Source: Gemmatimonadales bacterium (lineage in GTDB: Bacteria; Gemmatimonadota; Gemmatimonadetes; Palauibacterales; Palauibacteraceae). Taken from it: a DNA stretch of 45,429 bases. The position numbers and the translations under genes were made by a program. This document shows positions 34,112 to 41,747 of the stretch, in pieces. The notes under the pieces are model-generated. The model worked only from the letters and a program-made list of their open reading frames with translations, had not been told where the DNA came from and did no database searches. Position 1 is the first letter of the stretch; each line of letters starts with the position of its first letter. The stretch is taken from the NCBI GenBank assembly GCA_009840115.1, contig VXOJ01000019.1, positions 1-45,429 of the forward strand, given 5' to 3'.

Positions 34112-34552
34112 ATGACCGCTCCCGCCGATCTGGCGTGCCGCGTCACGAGAACGATCCCCGCGCCGCCGGAGGCGGTGTTCCGCGCCTGGACCGAACCGGA
34201 TCGGATCCGGCACTGGTCCTGCCCTCCGGGCGGGACGATCCGCGACTCGCAGGTCGACCTCGTGGCCGGGGGATCGTACCGCCTTCTCATCGAGGCGGAA
34301 GCGGGGACGCTCCATACGGCTTTCGGAGTGTACCGCGAGATCGATCCCCCGAACCGGATCGTGTATACGTGGGACTGGGAGGAGCCGGAATCCGCGGTCG
34401 GCGAGACGATCGTCACGGTCGAGTTCGTGGCCGACGGCGCGTCGACCGAAGTCGTCGTCGCGCATGAGGGCTTCGCGGCTGCCGAGGCCGCGGAGGGGCA
34501 CCGCCTCGGGTGGACGTGGTCGCTGGAGCGCCTGGAAGGTCTCTTCCGCTGA
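34112..34552 (+). CDS. SRPBCC/AHSA1-like protein
   Basis: 146 residues, soluble. It has the START-like AHSA1 pattern: VTRTIPAPPEAVFRAWTEPD, GGSYRLLI, GVYREIDPPNRIVYTW, then ETIVTVEFVADG and the amphipathic C-terminal helix GHRLGWTWSLERLEGLF. The length is typical. Such proteins bind hydrophobic ligands in a helix-grip cavity; no specific ligand is predictable. It opens the plus-strand operon, and its TGA overlaps the reading frame of the exporter gene. Confidence 0.88.
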   Translation: MTAPADLACRVTRTIPAPPEAVFRAWTEPDRIRHWSCPPGGTIRDSQVDLVAGGSYRLLIEAEAGTLHTAFGVYREIDPPNRIVYTWDWEEPESAVGETIVTVEFVADGASTEVVVAHEGFAAAEAAEGHRLGWTWSLERLEGLFR

Positions 34553-35991
34553 CCGCCGGCCCGGACCTTTCCTCGCGCCGGATCTTCGCCTTCTGGGCTC
34601 CGCTGGCCGCCACGTGGTTGATGATGGCGGTCGAGGGGCCCTACCTGGCGGCGGTCGTGGCGCGGCTGCCGGATCCCACGCTGGGGCTGGCGGCCTACGG
34701 TGTCGCGATCGCGCTGGCGGTGCTGATGGAGGCGCCGGTCATCATGCTGCTGAGCGCCTCGACGGCTCTGGTGGAGGACGCCGTCTCCTACCGGCGGCTG
34801 CGGACGTTCGCGCACGGGCTGAACGCCTTCTCCACGCTGATGCTCCTCGCCGTGCTCGTGCCGCCGGTGCACGGCGGGCTCATGCTGGGAGTGCTCGGAC
34901 TGCCGGAGGAGCTGGCGCGCCTGACGTACGGGGCGCTGTGGTGCTTCCTGCCCTGGCCGGCGGCCATCGGCTACCGGCGGTTCTGGCAGGGCGTACTCAT
35001 CCGGTCCGGGCGCACGCGGCTCGTGGCGGGCGGGACGGTCGTACGGCTCGTCTCGATGTCGGTCGCCGCGCTCACGCTCGCCATCGCCACGGACCTCCCC
35101 GGCGCCGCGGTCGGGGCCTCCGCGCTCTCGTTCGGCGTGGTGATGGAGGCGGCGGTGGCGCGCTGGATGGCCCGGGACGCCATCCGCGCCCTGCTCGTCC
35201 CGGCGGGCCGGCGGGCGGACGCGGTCGACCCCGTGACGGTCTCGTCGGACCCCCACGACATCGCCGAGATCGGCCGCGTGGGCGTCTCGACCGCCGATCC
35301 GGCGTCGGCCGCGGGGACCGGCGGCGGCGAACTGCGCTTCGGTGAAATCGGACGTTTCTACCTGCCGCTGATGCTCACGTCGCTCATCGGGATCGCGATC
35401 CAGCCGATGCTGACCTTCTTCATGGGTCGCGCCGCGTCGCCGGTCGAGTCGCTCGCCGTATTCCCGGTCGTGCACTCGCTCGGGTTCATCTTCCGCTCCG
35501 TGGGTCTCAGCTTCCAGGATGCGGTCATCGCCCTTCTGGGCCGGCGGAACGAGGGCTACGAGGAGATCCGCCGCTTTGCGATCGGACTCGGCGCGACGCT
35601 CTCCGGCATCCTCGCGCTCCTCGCGTTCACTCCGCTCTCCCAACTCTGGTTCGTCCATGTGTCCGGCCTCACGCCCGAACTCGCCTCCTTCGCCATTCCG
35701 GCGGCGCGGGTGCTTACTCCGGTCCCCTTCCTCGGCGTCATCCTCTCGCTGCAGCGGGGCACGCTGATCCGGCACCGGACGACGGGTCCGATCATCGTCG
35801 GGACCGCCGCGGAGATCACGGCCGTGGCCATCGTGTTCGTCGCGGTCGGCTGGGGGCTGGGCTGGGTCGGCGCGACGGCCGCCTTCACCGGCTTTCTGTT
35901 GGGCCGCCTGACCGCCAATATCTATCTGACGCCCAAGGTGCGGGCGGCGAGGCATGCAGCAGGATCAGCGATCGAGGAGGTACGGCAATGA
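34510..35991 (+). CDS. MOP/MATE-superfamily multispanning transporter (possibly ANKH-like)
   Basis: 493 residues from GTG 34510 (GGAGGGG lies ~10 nt upstream). Alternative starts are GTG 34516 or a CTG at 34549 that would overlap the previous TGA. About twelve membrane helices are visible, beginning FAFWAPLAATWLMMAVEGPY, with a polar insertion around residues 236-275 between the two six-helix halves. The two-bundle layout fits the MOP exporter superfamily (MATE, MurJ, polysaccharide flippases). The N-terminal helix resembles ANKH-type proteins, which export pyrophosphate, citrate or related anions. Substrate unproven. It is coupled to the next gene by an ATGA overlap. Confidence 0.78.
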   Translation: MDVVAGAPGRSLPLTAGPDLSSRRIFAFWAPLAATWLMMAVEGPYLAAVVARLPDPTLGLAAYGVAIALAVLMEAPVIMLLSASTALVEDAVSYRRLRTFAHGLNAFSTLMLLAVLVPPVHGGLMLGVLGLPEELARLTYGALWCFLPWPAAIGYRRFWQGVLIRSGRTRLVAGGTVVRLVSMSVAALTLAIATDLPGAAVGASALSFGVVMEAAVARWMARDAIRALLVPAGRRADAVDPVTVSSDPHDIAEIGRVGVSTADPASAAGTGGGELRFGEIGRFYLPLMLTSLIGIAIQPMLTFFMGRAASPVESLAVFPVVHSLGFIFRSVGLSFQDAVIALLGRRNEGYEEIRRFAIGLGATLSGILALLAFTPLSQLWFVHVSGLTPELASFAIPAARVLTPVPFLGVILSLQRGTLIRHRTTGPIIVGTAAEITAVAIVFVAVGWGLGWVGATAAFTGFLLGRLTANIYLTPKVRAARHAAGSAIEEVRQ

Positions 35992-37043
35992 TCCATCGAA
36001 TTCGGGCCGCGACGCTGGCGGCGGCGGGGTTCGCGGCGGCGACGTTCATTGGCTCCGTCGGCGTGGCGGCGCAGGACCACACCGCGTCGACCGACGTGCT
36101 CACCATCGAGGAATGGACGGTGCCCTACCCCGACAGCCGTCCGCGCGACCCGTTCGTCGGGCCGGACGGTCGCGTCTGGTTCGTGGGACAGGCCGCGCAC
36201 TACGCCGCCGTGCTGGACCCGGCCACGGGCGAGTTCACGCGCTACGACATGGACGACGGCACGGGGCCCCACAACCTGATCGTCGACGATGACGGGATGG
36301 TCTACTACGCCGGCAACCGGGCGAACCACATCGGGATCATCGATCCGGTCACCGGCGAGATCGACAAGATCATGATGCCCGACGAGCGCGCGCGGGATCC
36401 GCACACGCTGATCTGGGACGACAACGGGGACATCTGGTTCTCCGTGCAGGGCGGGAACCTCGTCGGCTTCCTCGACAAGGAGTCGAGGGAGGTGCGGCTG
36501 GTGGAGGCGCCCGAGGTGGAGACGCGCGGCGGCATGGGCTCGAGCCGCCCGTACGGGGTCAAGCTGGACTCGGAGAACCGGCCCTGGATCGCGCACTTCA
36601 ACACGAACCTGATCGGGATGGTGGAGCCGTCCTCGTTCGAACTCATCGGCTACGACCTGCCCGAGGGGGCGCGGCCGCGCCGCCTGGTCATCGACTCGAA
36701 GGACCGGATCTGGTACGTGGACTACAGCCGCGGGAAGATCGGTCTCGTCGAGGAGGGCGGCGGATTCCAGCGGGAATACGACCTGCCGGCGGGCGAGGAG
36801 TCGCGGCCGTACGGGGTGGCCATCGACCAGTACGATGTCGTGTGGCTCGTCGAGACGGGGATCCAGCCGAACCGGTTCGTGGGCTTCGACACGGACACGG
36901 AGGAGTTCGTGGGTACGCTCGACGTACCGAGCGGGGGCGGCACGATCCGGCACATGTACTACGATCCGGCCACGGACTCGATCTGGTTCGGGGCGGACGT
37001 GAACACGGTCGGCCGGGCGGTGGTGTCGCCGCGCTCGCGCTGA
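35988..37043 (+). CDS. Exported Vgb-like (virginiamycin B lyase-type) beta-propeller
   Basis: 351 residues, ATG 35988 overlapping the exporter stop by 4 nt. A signal peptide (AATLAAAGFAAATFIGSVG, cleaved near VAAQ) precedes a propeller made of repeated blades: GPDGRVWFVGQAAHYAAVLD, DDDGMVYYAGN, WDDNGDIWFSVQGGNLVGFL, LDSENRPWIAHFNTNLIGMV, DSKDRIWYVDYSRGKIGLV and AIDQYDVVWLVETG. These match Vgb/streptogramin-lyase blades, a family in which most members are not antibiotic lyases. It probably acts in the periplasm. It is linked to the CXXCH gene by a TGATG junction, so they may work together. Confidence 0.85.
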   Translation: MIHRIRAATLAAAGFAAATFIGSVGVAAQDHTASTDVLTIEEWTVPYPDSRPRDPFVGPDGRVWFVGQAAHYAAVLDPATGEFTRYDMDDGTGPHNLIVDDDGMVYYAGNRANHIGIIDPVTGEIDKIMMPDERARDPHTLIWDDNGDIWFSVQGGNLVGFLDKESREVRLVEAPEVETRGGMGSSRPYGVKLDSENRPWIAHFNTNLIGMVEPSSFELIGYDLPEGARPRRLVIDSKDRIWYVDYSRGKIGLVEEGGGFQREYDLPAGEESRPYGVAIDQYDVVWLVETGIQPNRFVGFDTDTEEFVGTLDVPSGGGTIRHMYYDPATDSIWFGADVNTVGRAVVSPRSR

Positions 37044-37615
37044 TGTCCCTCCCGGGGCCCGCGGCCGCGCTCTGCGCCGCGGGCCTCTTCGCGATGGCCG
37101 GGATCGCGCACGCGCCACCGCACATCGAGGGGCCGCCTCCTGGCCACACGGGGGGCTTCGGGGAGCCGACGTGCGCCACCTGTCACTTCGGCGCGCCGCT
37201 CAACCAACCGGGGGCCGCGCTGCAGGTGGTCGGCCTCGACGGCGGCTACCGTCCCGGCCAGCGCCACCCGGTGACGATCCGGTTCGAGAGCTTCGACATG
37301 CTCGCCGCCGGCTTCCAGGGTTCGTTCCGCTTCGCGGACGGGGAGCGGCGTGGCGCCGGGGCCGGTGAGATCCGGCCGCTCGACGACCGGGTCACCGTCG
37401 TGCGAAGTGAGAACGGCACCGAATACGTCCAGCACACCCGCGCCGGCTCCACGCCGACGGACGGCGTGGCGGAGTGGACGTTCGAATGGCGCGCGCCCGC
37501 GACGGAGGCGCCGATCGTGCTCCACCTCGCCGCGAACTCCGGGGGCGGCGACGACTCCCCCCTCGACGACCTCGTCTACACCCTCTCGATCACGATCCCG
37601 CCGGACGGACGCTGA
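37043..37615 (+). CDS. Exported CXXCH protein, choice-of-anchor V type
   Basis: 190 residues, ATG 37043 sharing one base with the preceding stop (TGATG). A signal peptide (PAAALCAAGLFAMAGIAHA) is followed by GGFGEPTCATCHFG, with a c-type heme motif C44-A-T-C47-H48, then a beta-sandwich domain (HPVTIRFESFDMLAAGFQGS, EWTFEWRAPATEAP, LHLAANSGGGDDSPLDDLVY). This pattern matches the choice-of-anchor V family, in which the C..CH motif is common. Single-heme binding is likely but not proven. It is the last gene of the operon and ends next to two palindromes. Confidence 0.83.
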   Translation: MSLPGPAAALCAAGLFAMAGIAHAPPHIEGPPPGHTGGFGEPTCATCHFGAPLNQPGAALQVVGLDGGYRPGQRHPVTIRFESFDMLAAGFQGSFRFADGERRGAGAGEIRPLDDRVTVVRSENGTEYVQHTRAGSTPTDGVAEWTFEWRAPATEAPIVLHLAANSGGGDDSPLDDLVYTLSITIPPDGR

Positions 37616-37643
37616 CGGCCGTCACACGTTCCCGCGGGAACGT
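37614..37643. terminator. Two palindromes between convergent genes
   Basis: GACGGCCGTC (37614-37623) overlaps the stop of the CXXCH gene, and ACGTTCCCGCGGGAACGT (37626-37643) is a perfect 18-bp palindrome. They fill most of the 45-bp gap before the end of the SixA-like gene on the other strand. They may act as bidirectional terminators or as a protein-binding site; neither has a T-run. Confidence 0.5.
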
Positions 37644-37660
37644 CTCCACCCTGCGGGGCG

Positions 37661-38158
37661 TCAGCCGGGCGGGAGCGCCTTGGGGCGCCAGCAGCCGATC
37701 AGGCGGCCGCGGCGGGCCGCGCCGAGTTCGGACCAGTCGTCGATGTCCAGTTCGACCGCGGCGAGCGCGGCGGTCGGCATGTACTCGCCCTCGCCCGTCA
37801 GGTGCCAGACGAGGGAGGTGATGCCGGGGTTGTGCCCGACGAGCATGAGGCGCTCCGCCGTTCCCCCCAGCGCCTCCGCGACCTCGACGTAGCCGTCGGG
37901 AGAGGCGCCGTAGAGGTCGTACGTCGTCTCGATCTCCACATCCACACCGAACTCCGCCGCCGCGAGTTCCGCCGTGGTGCGGGCGCGGACGGCGGTCGAA
38001 CTCACGATGCGGCCGGGCACCAGATCCCGTTCCGCGAGGAAGCGTCCCATGCGCGGGGCGTCGCGGAGGCCGCGGGGGTTCAGCGGGCGGTCGTGGTCGC
38101 GGAGGCCGGGATGGTCCCAGGAGGACTTCGCGTGCCGGAGGATGAGCAGGGTCTTCAT
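37661..38158 (-). CDS. sixA: SixA-like phosphohistidine phosphatase (histidine phosphatase superfamily)
   Basis: 165 residues, cytosolic. The catalytic RHA motif (ILRHAKSSW, His9) opens the protein. NPRGLRDAPRMG, SSTAVRARTTAE (second Arg) and LVGHNPG (His109) complete the active site of the superfamily. Size and the RHAKSSW form are typical of SixA rather than phosphoglycerate mutase. In E. coli SixA dephosphorylates a phosphohistidine in PTS-Ntr signalling; the target here is not known. It lies 40 nt downstream of the AtoE-like gene, with a short tandem repeat in the gap. Confidence 0.9.
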   Translation of the reverse strand: MKTLLILRHAKSSWDHPGLRDHDRPLNPRGLRDAPRMGRFLAERDLVPGRIVSSTAVRARTTAELAAAEFGVDVEIETTYDLYGASPDGYVEVAEALGGTAERLMLVGHNPGITSLVWHLTGEGEYMPTAALAAVELDIDDWSELGAARRGRLIGCWRPKALPPG

Positions 38159-38161
38159 GGG

Positions 38162-38206
38162 GTCACGAGCGTCACGGGCGTTACGGGCTTCATGAGCGTC
38201 ACCAGC
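38162..38206. repeat. Degenerate 9-bp tandem repeat
   Basis: Five consecutive 9-mers, GTCACGAGC, GTCACGGGC, GTTACGGGC, TTCATGAGC and GTCACCAGC, start 4 nt upstream of the SixA start and run into the last codons of the AtoE-like gene. It is probably simple-sequence slippage; effect on translation coupling is possible but unproven. Confidence 0.65.
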
Positions 38207-39590
38207 GGATCGGGATCACGAGCATGGTCACGACTCCGAGCAGGATCGTCGCCAGCCAGAGGAGGAAGGCGTAGCCGAGGATCTCCCCGAAGCGCCGGCG
38301 GGTAACGGCGAGGATGGGGAGCGCCCAGAACGGGTGGATGAGGTTGAAGGCGGAGTCTCCGTACGCGTAGGCGAGCAGCACGGTCATGACGGAGACGTCG
38401 AGGGCCTCGCCGGCCGGAATCACGTACGGCGCCTCGATCATCCACTTGGAGCCCGCCGACGGGATGAACATGCTCATGATCCCTGAATAGACGTAGACCA
38501 CGAGGGGGTAGAGCCGCGTCGTGGCGACCGCGGCGAACTGCTCGCCGAGCCAGCTTCCCAGGTTCGTGTTCTGGATGACGCCGAAGATGCCGGCGTAGAA
38601 GGGGAACTGAAGGATGATCCCCCACGCCGAGGCCACTCCGTGGCGGCAGGCCCTCAGAAACGACGTCGGCCGACCGTGGAGGAGGAGCGCCACGGAGAGG
38701 AAGACCGTGTTGTACGCGTTGATCGTCCAGCTCGCGCCGAAACCGCGGGTGACGATCGAGTGGATGAGGGGATACGCGAGCAGGACGGCGGCGAGCAGCG
38801 TCCAGCCGCGGAAGCGGTCGAGGCGCTCGGCCGGCGTTGTGCCCGCGCGCGCAGGCGGCGGGGGCGCGGGGAGGATCTCGTCGACCTCCGCCTCGGTGAG
38901 GGTGACGGCGTCGCGGTGCGGATGGAGCGCCATCGCGGCCACGAGACCGACGAGCAGCATGACGGCGGCGTACCCGAGGTTGAAGGGATGAAAGAGGGTC
39001 TCCGTGACCGGATAGAGCCGGTCCACGACGGGCGCGCCCGCGCCGGGCTCGAGCAGGGGGTTGCCGGGCGTGGCCATGATGAGCGGGGCGGAACTGGAGA
39101 GGCCGCTCTGCCACACGGTCCCGATGCCCATGTACGCCGCGGCGATGACGAGGCGCACGTCGGCCCGCGGGTTGCGCTTGAGGATGAACGGGACGAAGAG
39201 CGCAGACCCGACGAGCCCGAACGCCCAGTTGAGATAGCCGGCCGCCATCGAGAATCCGGCGGCGAGGGCCACCGCCTGCACGGGGCGTTCGGGGTTCGGG
39301 AGGCCTGCGAGGCGGTCGAGCATCCGGTACATCGGGGGGGACGAGGCACACGCGTGGGCCGCCACCATGATGATCGAGAACTGCATCGCCAGTTCCAGCA
39401 GCGTCCACACGCCGGCGCCCCACGCCAGCCCCGCCTCCGGGATTGAGGCGCCGCCGCCCGTGACCGCGAGGAGCAGCGCGACCACGGTGAGAGACATGAG
39501 GATCACCCACGCGTCCGGCACCCAGCGTTCCGTGACGCGGGAGAGCGCCGCGCCGCTCTCGCGCAGCCGGTCGAGCGGGCTCCCGCTCAT
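38199..39590 (-). CDS. atoE: Short-chain fatty acid transporter, AtoE family
   Basis: 463 residues with ~12 membrane helices. Recognisable AtoE-family blocks include QFSIIMVAAHACASSPPMYR, GYLNWAFGLVGSALFVPF, GIGTVWQSGLSSSAPLIMAT, FPFYAGIFGVIQNTNLGSWL, MFIPSAGSKWMIEAPYVI and DSAFNLIHPFWALPILAV. Length and pattern match the short-chain fatty acid transporter family that imports acetoacetate or butyrate. A cytoplasmic Pro/Ala-rich linker (EVDEILPAPPPPARAGTTP) splits the protein. It follows the AI-2E family gene by 18 nt. Confidence 0.9.
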   Translation of the reverse strand: MSGSPLDRLRESGAALSRVTERWVPDAWVILMSLTVVALLLAVTGGGASIPEAGLAWGAGVWTLLELAMQFSIIMVAAHACASSPPMYRMLDRLAGLPNPERPVQAVALAAGFSMAAGYLNWAFGLVGSALFVPFILKRNPRADVRLVIAAAYMGIGTVWQSGLSSSAPLIMATPGNPLLEPGAGAPVVDRLYPVTETLFHPFNLGYAAVMLLVGLVAAMALHPHRDAVTLTEAEVDEILPAPPPPARAGTTPAERLDRFRGWTLLAAVLLAYPLIHSIVTRGFGASWTINAYNTVFLSVALLLHGRPTSFLRACRHGVASAWGIILQFPFYAGIFGVIQNTNLGSWLGEQFAAVATTRLYPLVVYVYSGIMSMFIPSAGSKWMIEAPYVIPAGEALDVSVMTVLLAYAYGDSAFNLIHPFWALPILAVTRRRFGEILGYAFLLWLATILLGVVTMLVIPIRW

Positions 39591-39608
39591 GCCGTTCGGC
39601 GGATCGGG

Positions 39609-40808
39609 CTACTCCTCGGGCGGGGAGGCTTCGGCGGCGGCTTCCGGCTCGGGCGCCGCGTCGGCATCCGGCTCCGGCTCCGCGGCGGCGGCCTCCGCAG
39701 GCGCCGACGCGTCGAACGCCGTGGCCGGCAGCACCTCCCGGAAGGACTCGCCGTAGAGTTCCCACACGGTGATGAAGAGCGCCGCGACGATCGGGCCGAT
39801 GAGCACGCCGGCCATGCCGAAGGCGATGAGCCCGCCGAGGGTGCCGAGCAGGATCATCAGGTCCGGCATCCGGGTGTCGCGTCCGACGAGCCACGGGCGC
39901 ATGAGGTTGTCCAGCGTCCCCACCACGAGGCCGCACCACAGGATCAGCCCGATGCCGCCGACGACCTGGTCCGCGGCGAGGAGGTAGATCGCGGCGGGCA
40001 GCCACACGAGCGCGGACCCGATCCCCGGGACGATCGAGAGGACCGCCATGACCGTGCCCCAGAAGGCGGCGGACGGAATCCCCACCACCCAGAAGGCGAG
40101 CCCGGCCAGCGCGCCCTGCACGATGCCGATGAGAAACGTCCCCTTCACCATCGCCCGCGTCACGGAGACGAAGCGGTCGAGCATGCGCCGCTCGTCTTCG
40201 TCGGAGAGCGGAAGGTAGTAGAGGACCTTGTGCAGCACGCCGCGGCCGTCCTTCAGGAAGAAGAACATGGCGTACAGCATCAGCAGCAGGAGGAAGACGA
40301 CCCGCACGGTGGCCGTCGTGACGCCGGCGAGCCAGTCGACCACGAAACCGCCGACGGACCCCGCGACCTCGCCCAGCCTCTGGAGGAGTTGCTCCTGGTA
40401 GGGCCGCAGCGAATCCAGCCAGGGAATCCGGTCGAGCAGCTCGTCGAGCCCGCCCGGCTGCCGCAGCTGGGCCTGCATGTTCTCGATCCAGGGGCCCGCC
40501 GTTTGCGTGACTTGCACGGCCTGGTTCGCGACGATGCCGAGGAACGCCGTGACCGGTCCGATGAGGAGGACCACGAACAGTCCGACCGCGGCGAAGGAGG
40601 CCAGCCCCTCCCTTCCGCCGAACCAGCGGCAGAGGGTGCGGTAGGCCGGGTACATGAGGCCGCTGAGGATCGCCCCCAGGAAGAGCGCCGTGAGGAACGT
40701 CCGGATCATCTGGAGGAAGAGGAGGCTGATCCCGACGACGAGGAGGAGAAGGAAGATGGCGCGGAAACGCCCCGGATGAAGGGGCGGGCTCCCGCCGGCG
40801 TCAGCCAT
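39609..40808 (-). CDS. AI-2E family transporter
   Basis: 399 residues. The PerM/AI-2E exporter layout is clear: two N-terminal helices (AIFLLLLVVGISLLFLQMIR, ILSGLMYPAYRTLC), LLIGPVTAFLGIVANQAVQV, a long amphipathic region, then four to five helices including GIPSAAFWGTVMAVLSIVPG, GSALVWLPAAIYLL and ILLGTLGGLIAFGMAGVLIG. The C-terminal ~35 residues are an acidic Ala/Glu/Pro tail, probably disordered. Family members move varied substrates such as ions and autoinducer-2; the substrate here is unknown. It overlaps the TorD-like gene by 8 nt. Confidence 0.9.
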   Translation of the reverse strand: MADAGGSPPLHPGRFRAIFLLLLVVGISLLFLQMIRTFLTALFLGAILSGLMYPAYRTLCRWFGGREGLASFAAVGLFVVLLIGPVTAFLGIVANQAVQVTQTAGPWIENMQAQLRQPGGLDELLDRIPWLDSLRPYQEQLLQRLGEVAGSVGGFVVDWLAGVTTATVRVVFLLLLMLYAMFFFLKDGRGVLHKVLYYLPLSDEDERRMLDRFVSVTRAMVKGTFLIGIVQGALAGLAFWVVGIPSAAFWGTVMAVLSIVPGIGSALVWLPAAIYLLAADQVVGGIGLILWCGLVVGTLDNLMRPWLVGRDTRMPDLMILLGTLGGLIAFGMAGVLIGPIVAALFITVWELYGESFREVLPATAFDASAPAEAAAAEPEPDADAAPEPEAAAEASPPEE

Positions 40809-41733
40809 TCTGTACGTCGGCGCCGAGTTCGGAGTCGAGGTCGGCGCCGATATCGGCGCTGAGATCGCTGAGGAGGCGACCCGTTGCGGTCACGCGATGC
40901 GTCCAGAAATCCGCGACCTCCGGCGCCGTCGTCCCGCCGCGGTCGTGAAGATGCGCCCAGTCCCCCGCCTCGCACGCGAGCCAGTCCAGGGTCGCGCGCG
41001 GCCCCTGCGACATCATGGACCGGAGGATGTAGGCGCGTTCGCCCACGCGGAGACCGAAACCGAGGTCGCGGGCGGCTCTCGCGAGGTCCGCCCGCGTGAG
41101 GACGAGTCCGCTGCGGACCGGGCTCAGGAGGGCGTTGAAGAAGCTGTCCCCGTCGGTCCGGCGCGGGTCGGGGACCGGTTTCGCCTCGCGGAGCGCGAGC
41201 GGACGTCGCGTCGGCGGCCCCAGGCGGGCCGACTCGCCGAAGAGGAGGGCCTCGAGCGTGTCGGCCCACTCCCGGTAGAACGGGGGCGCGATCTGCCGCA
41301 GCTTCGTGAGGAAGGGGAGGACCCACGAGAGCAGGTGCTCCCAGAGGAAGGCGTGCCGCGCGTCGCGACAGGCCTGTGCGGACTTTCCGTTCCCCCGCTG
41401 CTGGGCTTCCACGAGCCAGGCGTAGCCGCCCAACAGGGCCCGAAGGTGGTCCGGGTCTTCCGGGGGCGTCGTGCCGAGCGCGCGCCAGAAGCCGGCGACG
41501 CGGTCGCGCGCCTCCCCGCCCATGCGGCCGTCCGTGCCCAGGAAGGCGGAGGCGTACGGATAGAGCTGGAAGAGGAAGAGGTCGTTGTGCGTGGGCTCGT
41601 CCGGCACCGGGCCCAGTTCGAGGAGGTGGCCGATGAGCCGATTCTCCCCGCACGGGCCATCGAGAAGCGCGCCCAGGGCGCGAAACAGCTCCATGGCCGG
41701 CTCAGGATCCCGCGCCAGCGGCGCGTGCGGCAC
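40801..41733 (-). CDS. TorD-like molybdoenzyme assembly chaperone
   Basis: 310 residues from GTG 41733 (ATG 13 codons later is an alternative; neither has a good ribosome-binding site). Helical, soluble, with the family's YPYASAFLGTDGRMGGEARD, DHLRALLGGYAWLVEAQQ, WEHLLSWVLPFLTKL and FYREWADTLEALLFG. TorD-type proteins bind and mature Mo-bisPGD enzymes; this gene follows the molybdoenzyme gene by 14 nt. The extra ~100 residues beyond the usual length form a C-terminal region with LVLTRADLARAARDLGFGLR, which may be a second helical domain. Confidence 0.86.
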   Translation of the reverse strand: MPHAPLARDPEPAMELFRALGALLDGPCGENRLIGHLLELGPVPDEPTHNDLFLFQLYPYASAFLGTDGRMGGEARDRVAGFWRALGTTPPEDPDHLRALLGGYAWLVEAQQRGNGKSAQACRDARHAFLWEHLLSWVLPFLTKLRQIAPPFYREWADTLEALLFGESARLGPPTRRPLALREAKPVPDPRRTDGDSFFNALLSPVRSGLVLTRADLARAARDLGFGLRVGERAYILRSMMSQGPRATLDWLACEAGDWAHLHDRGGTTAPEVADFWTHRVTATGRLLSDLSADIGADLDSELGADVQNG

Positions 41734-41747
41734 TGTTCGCTTTCACG

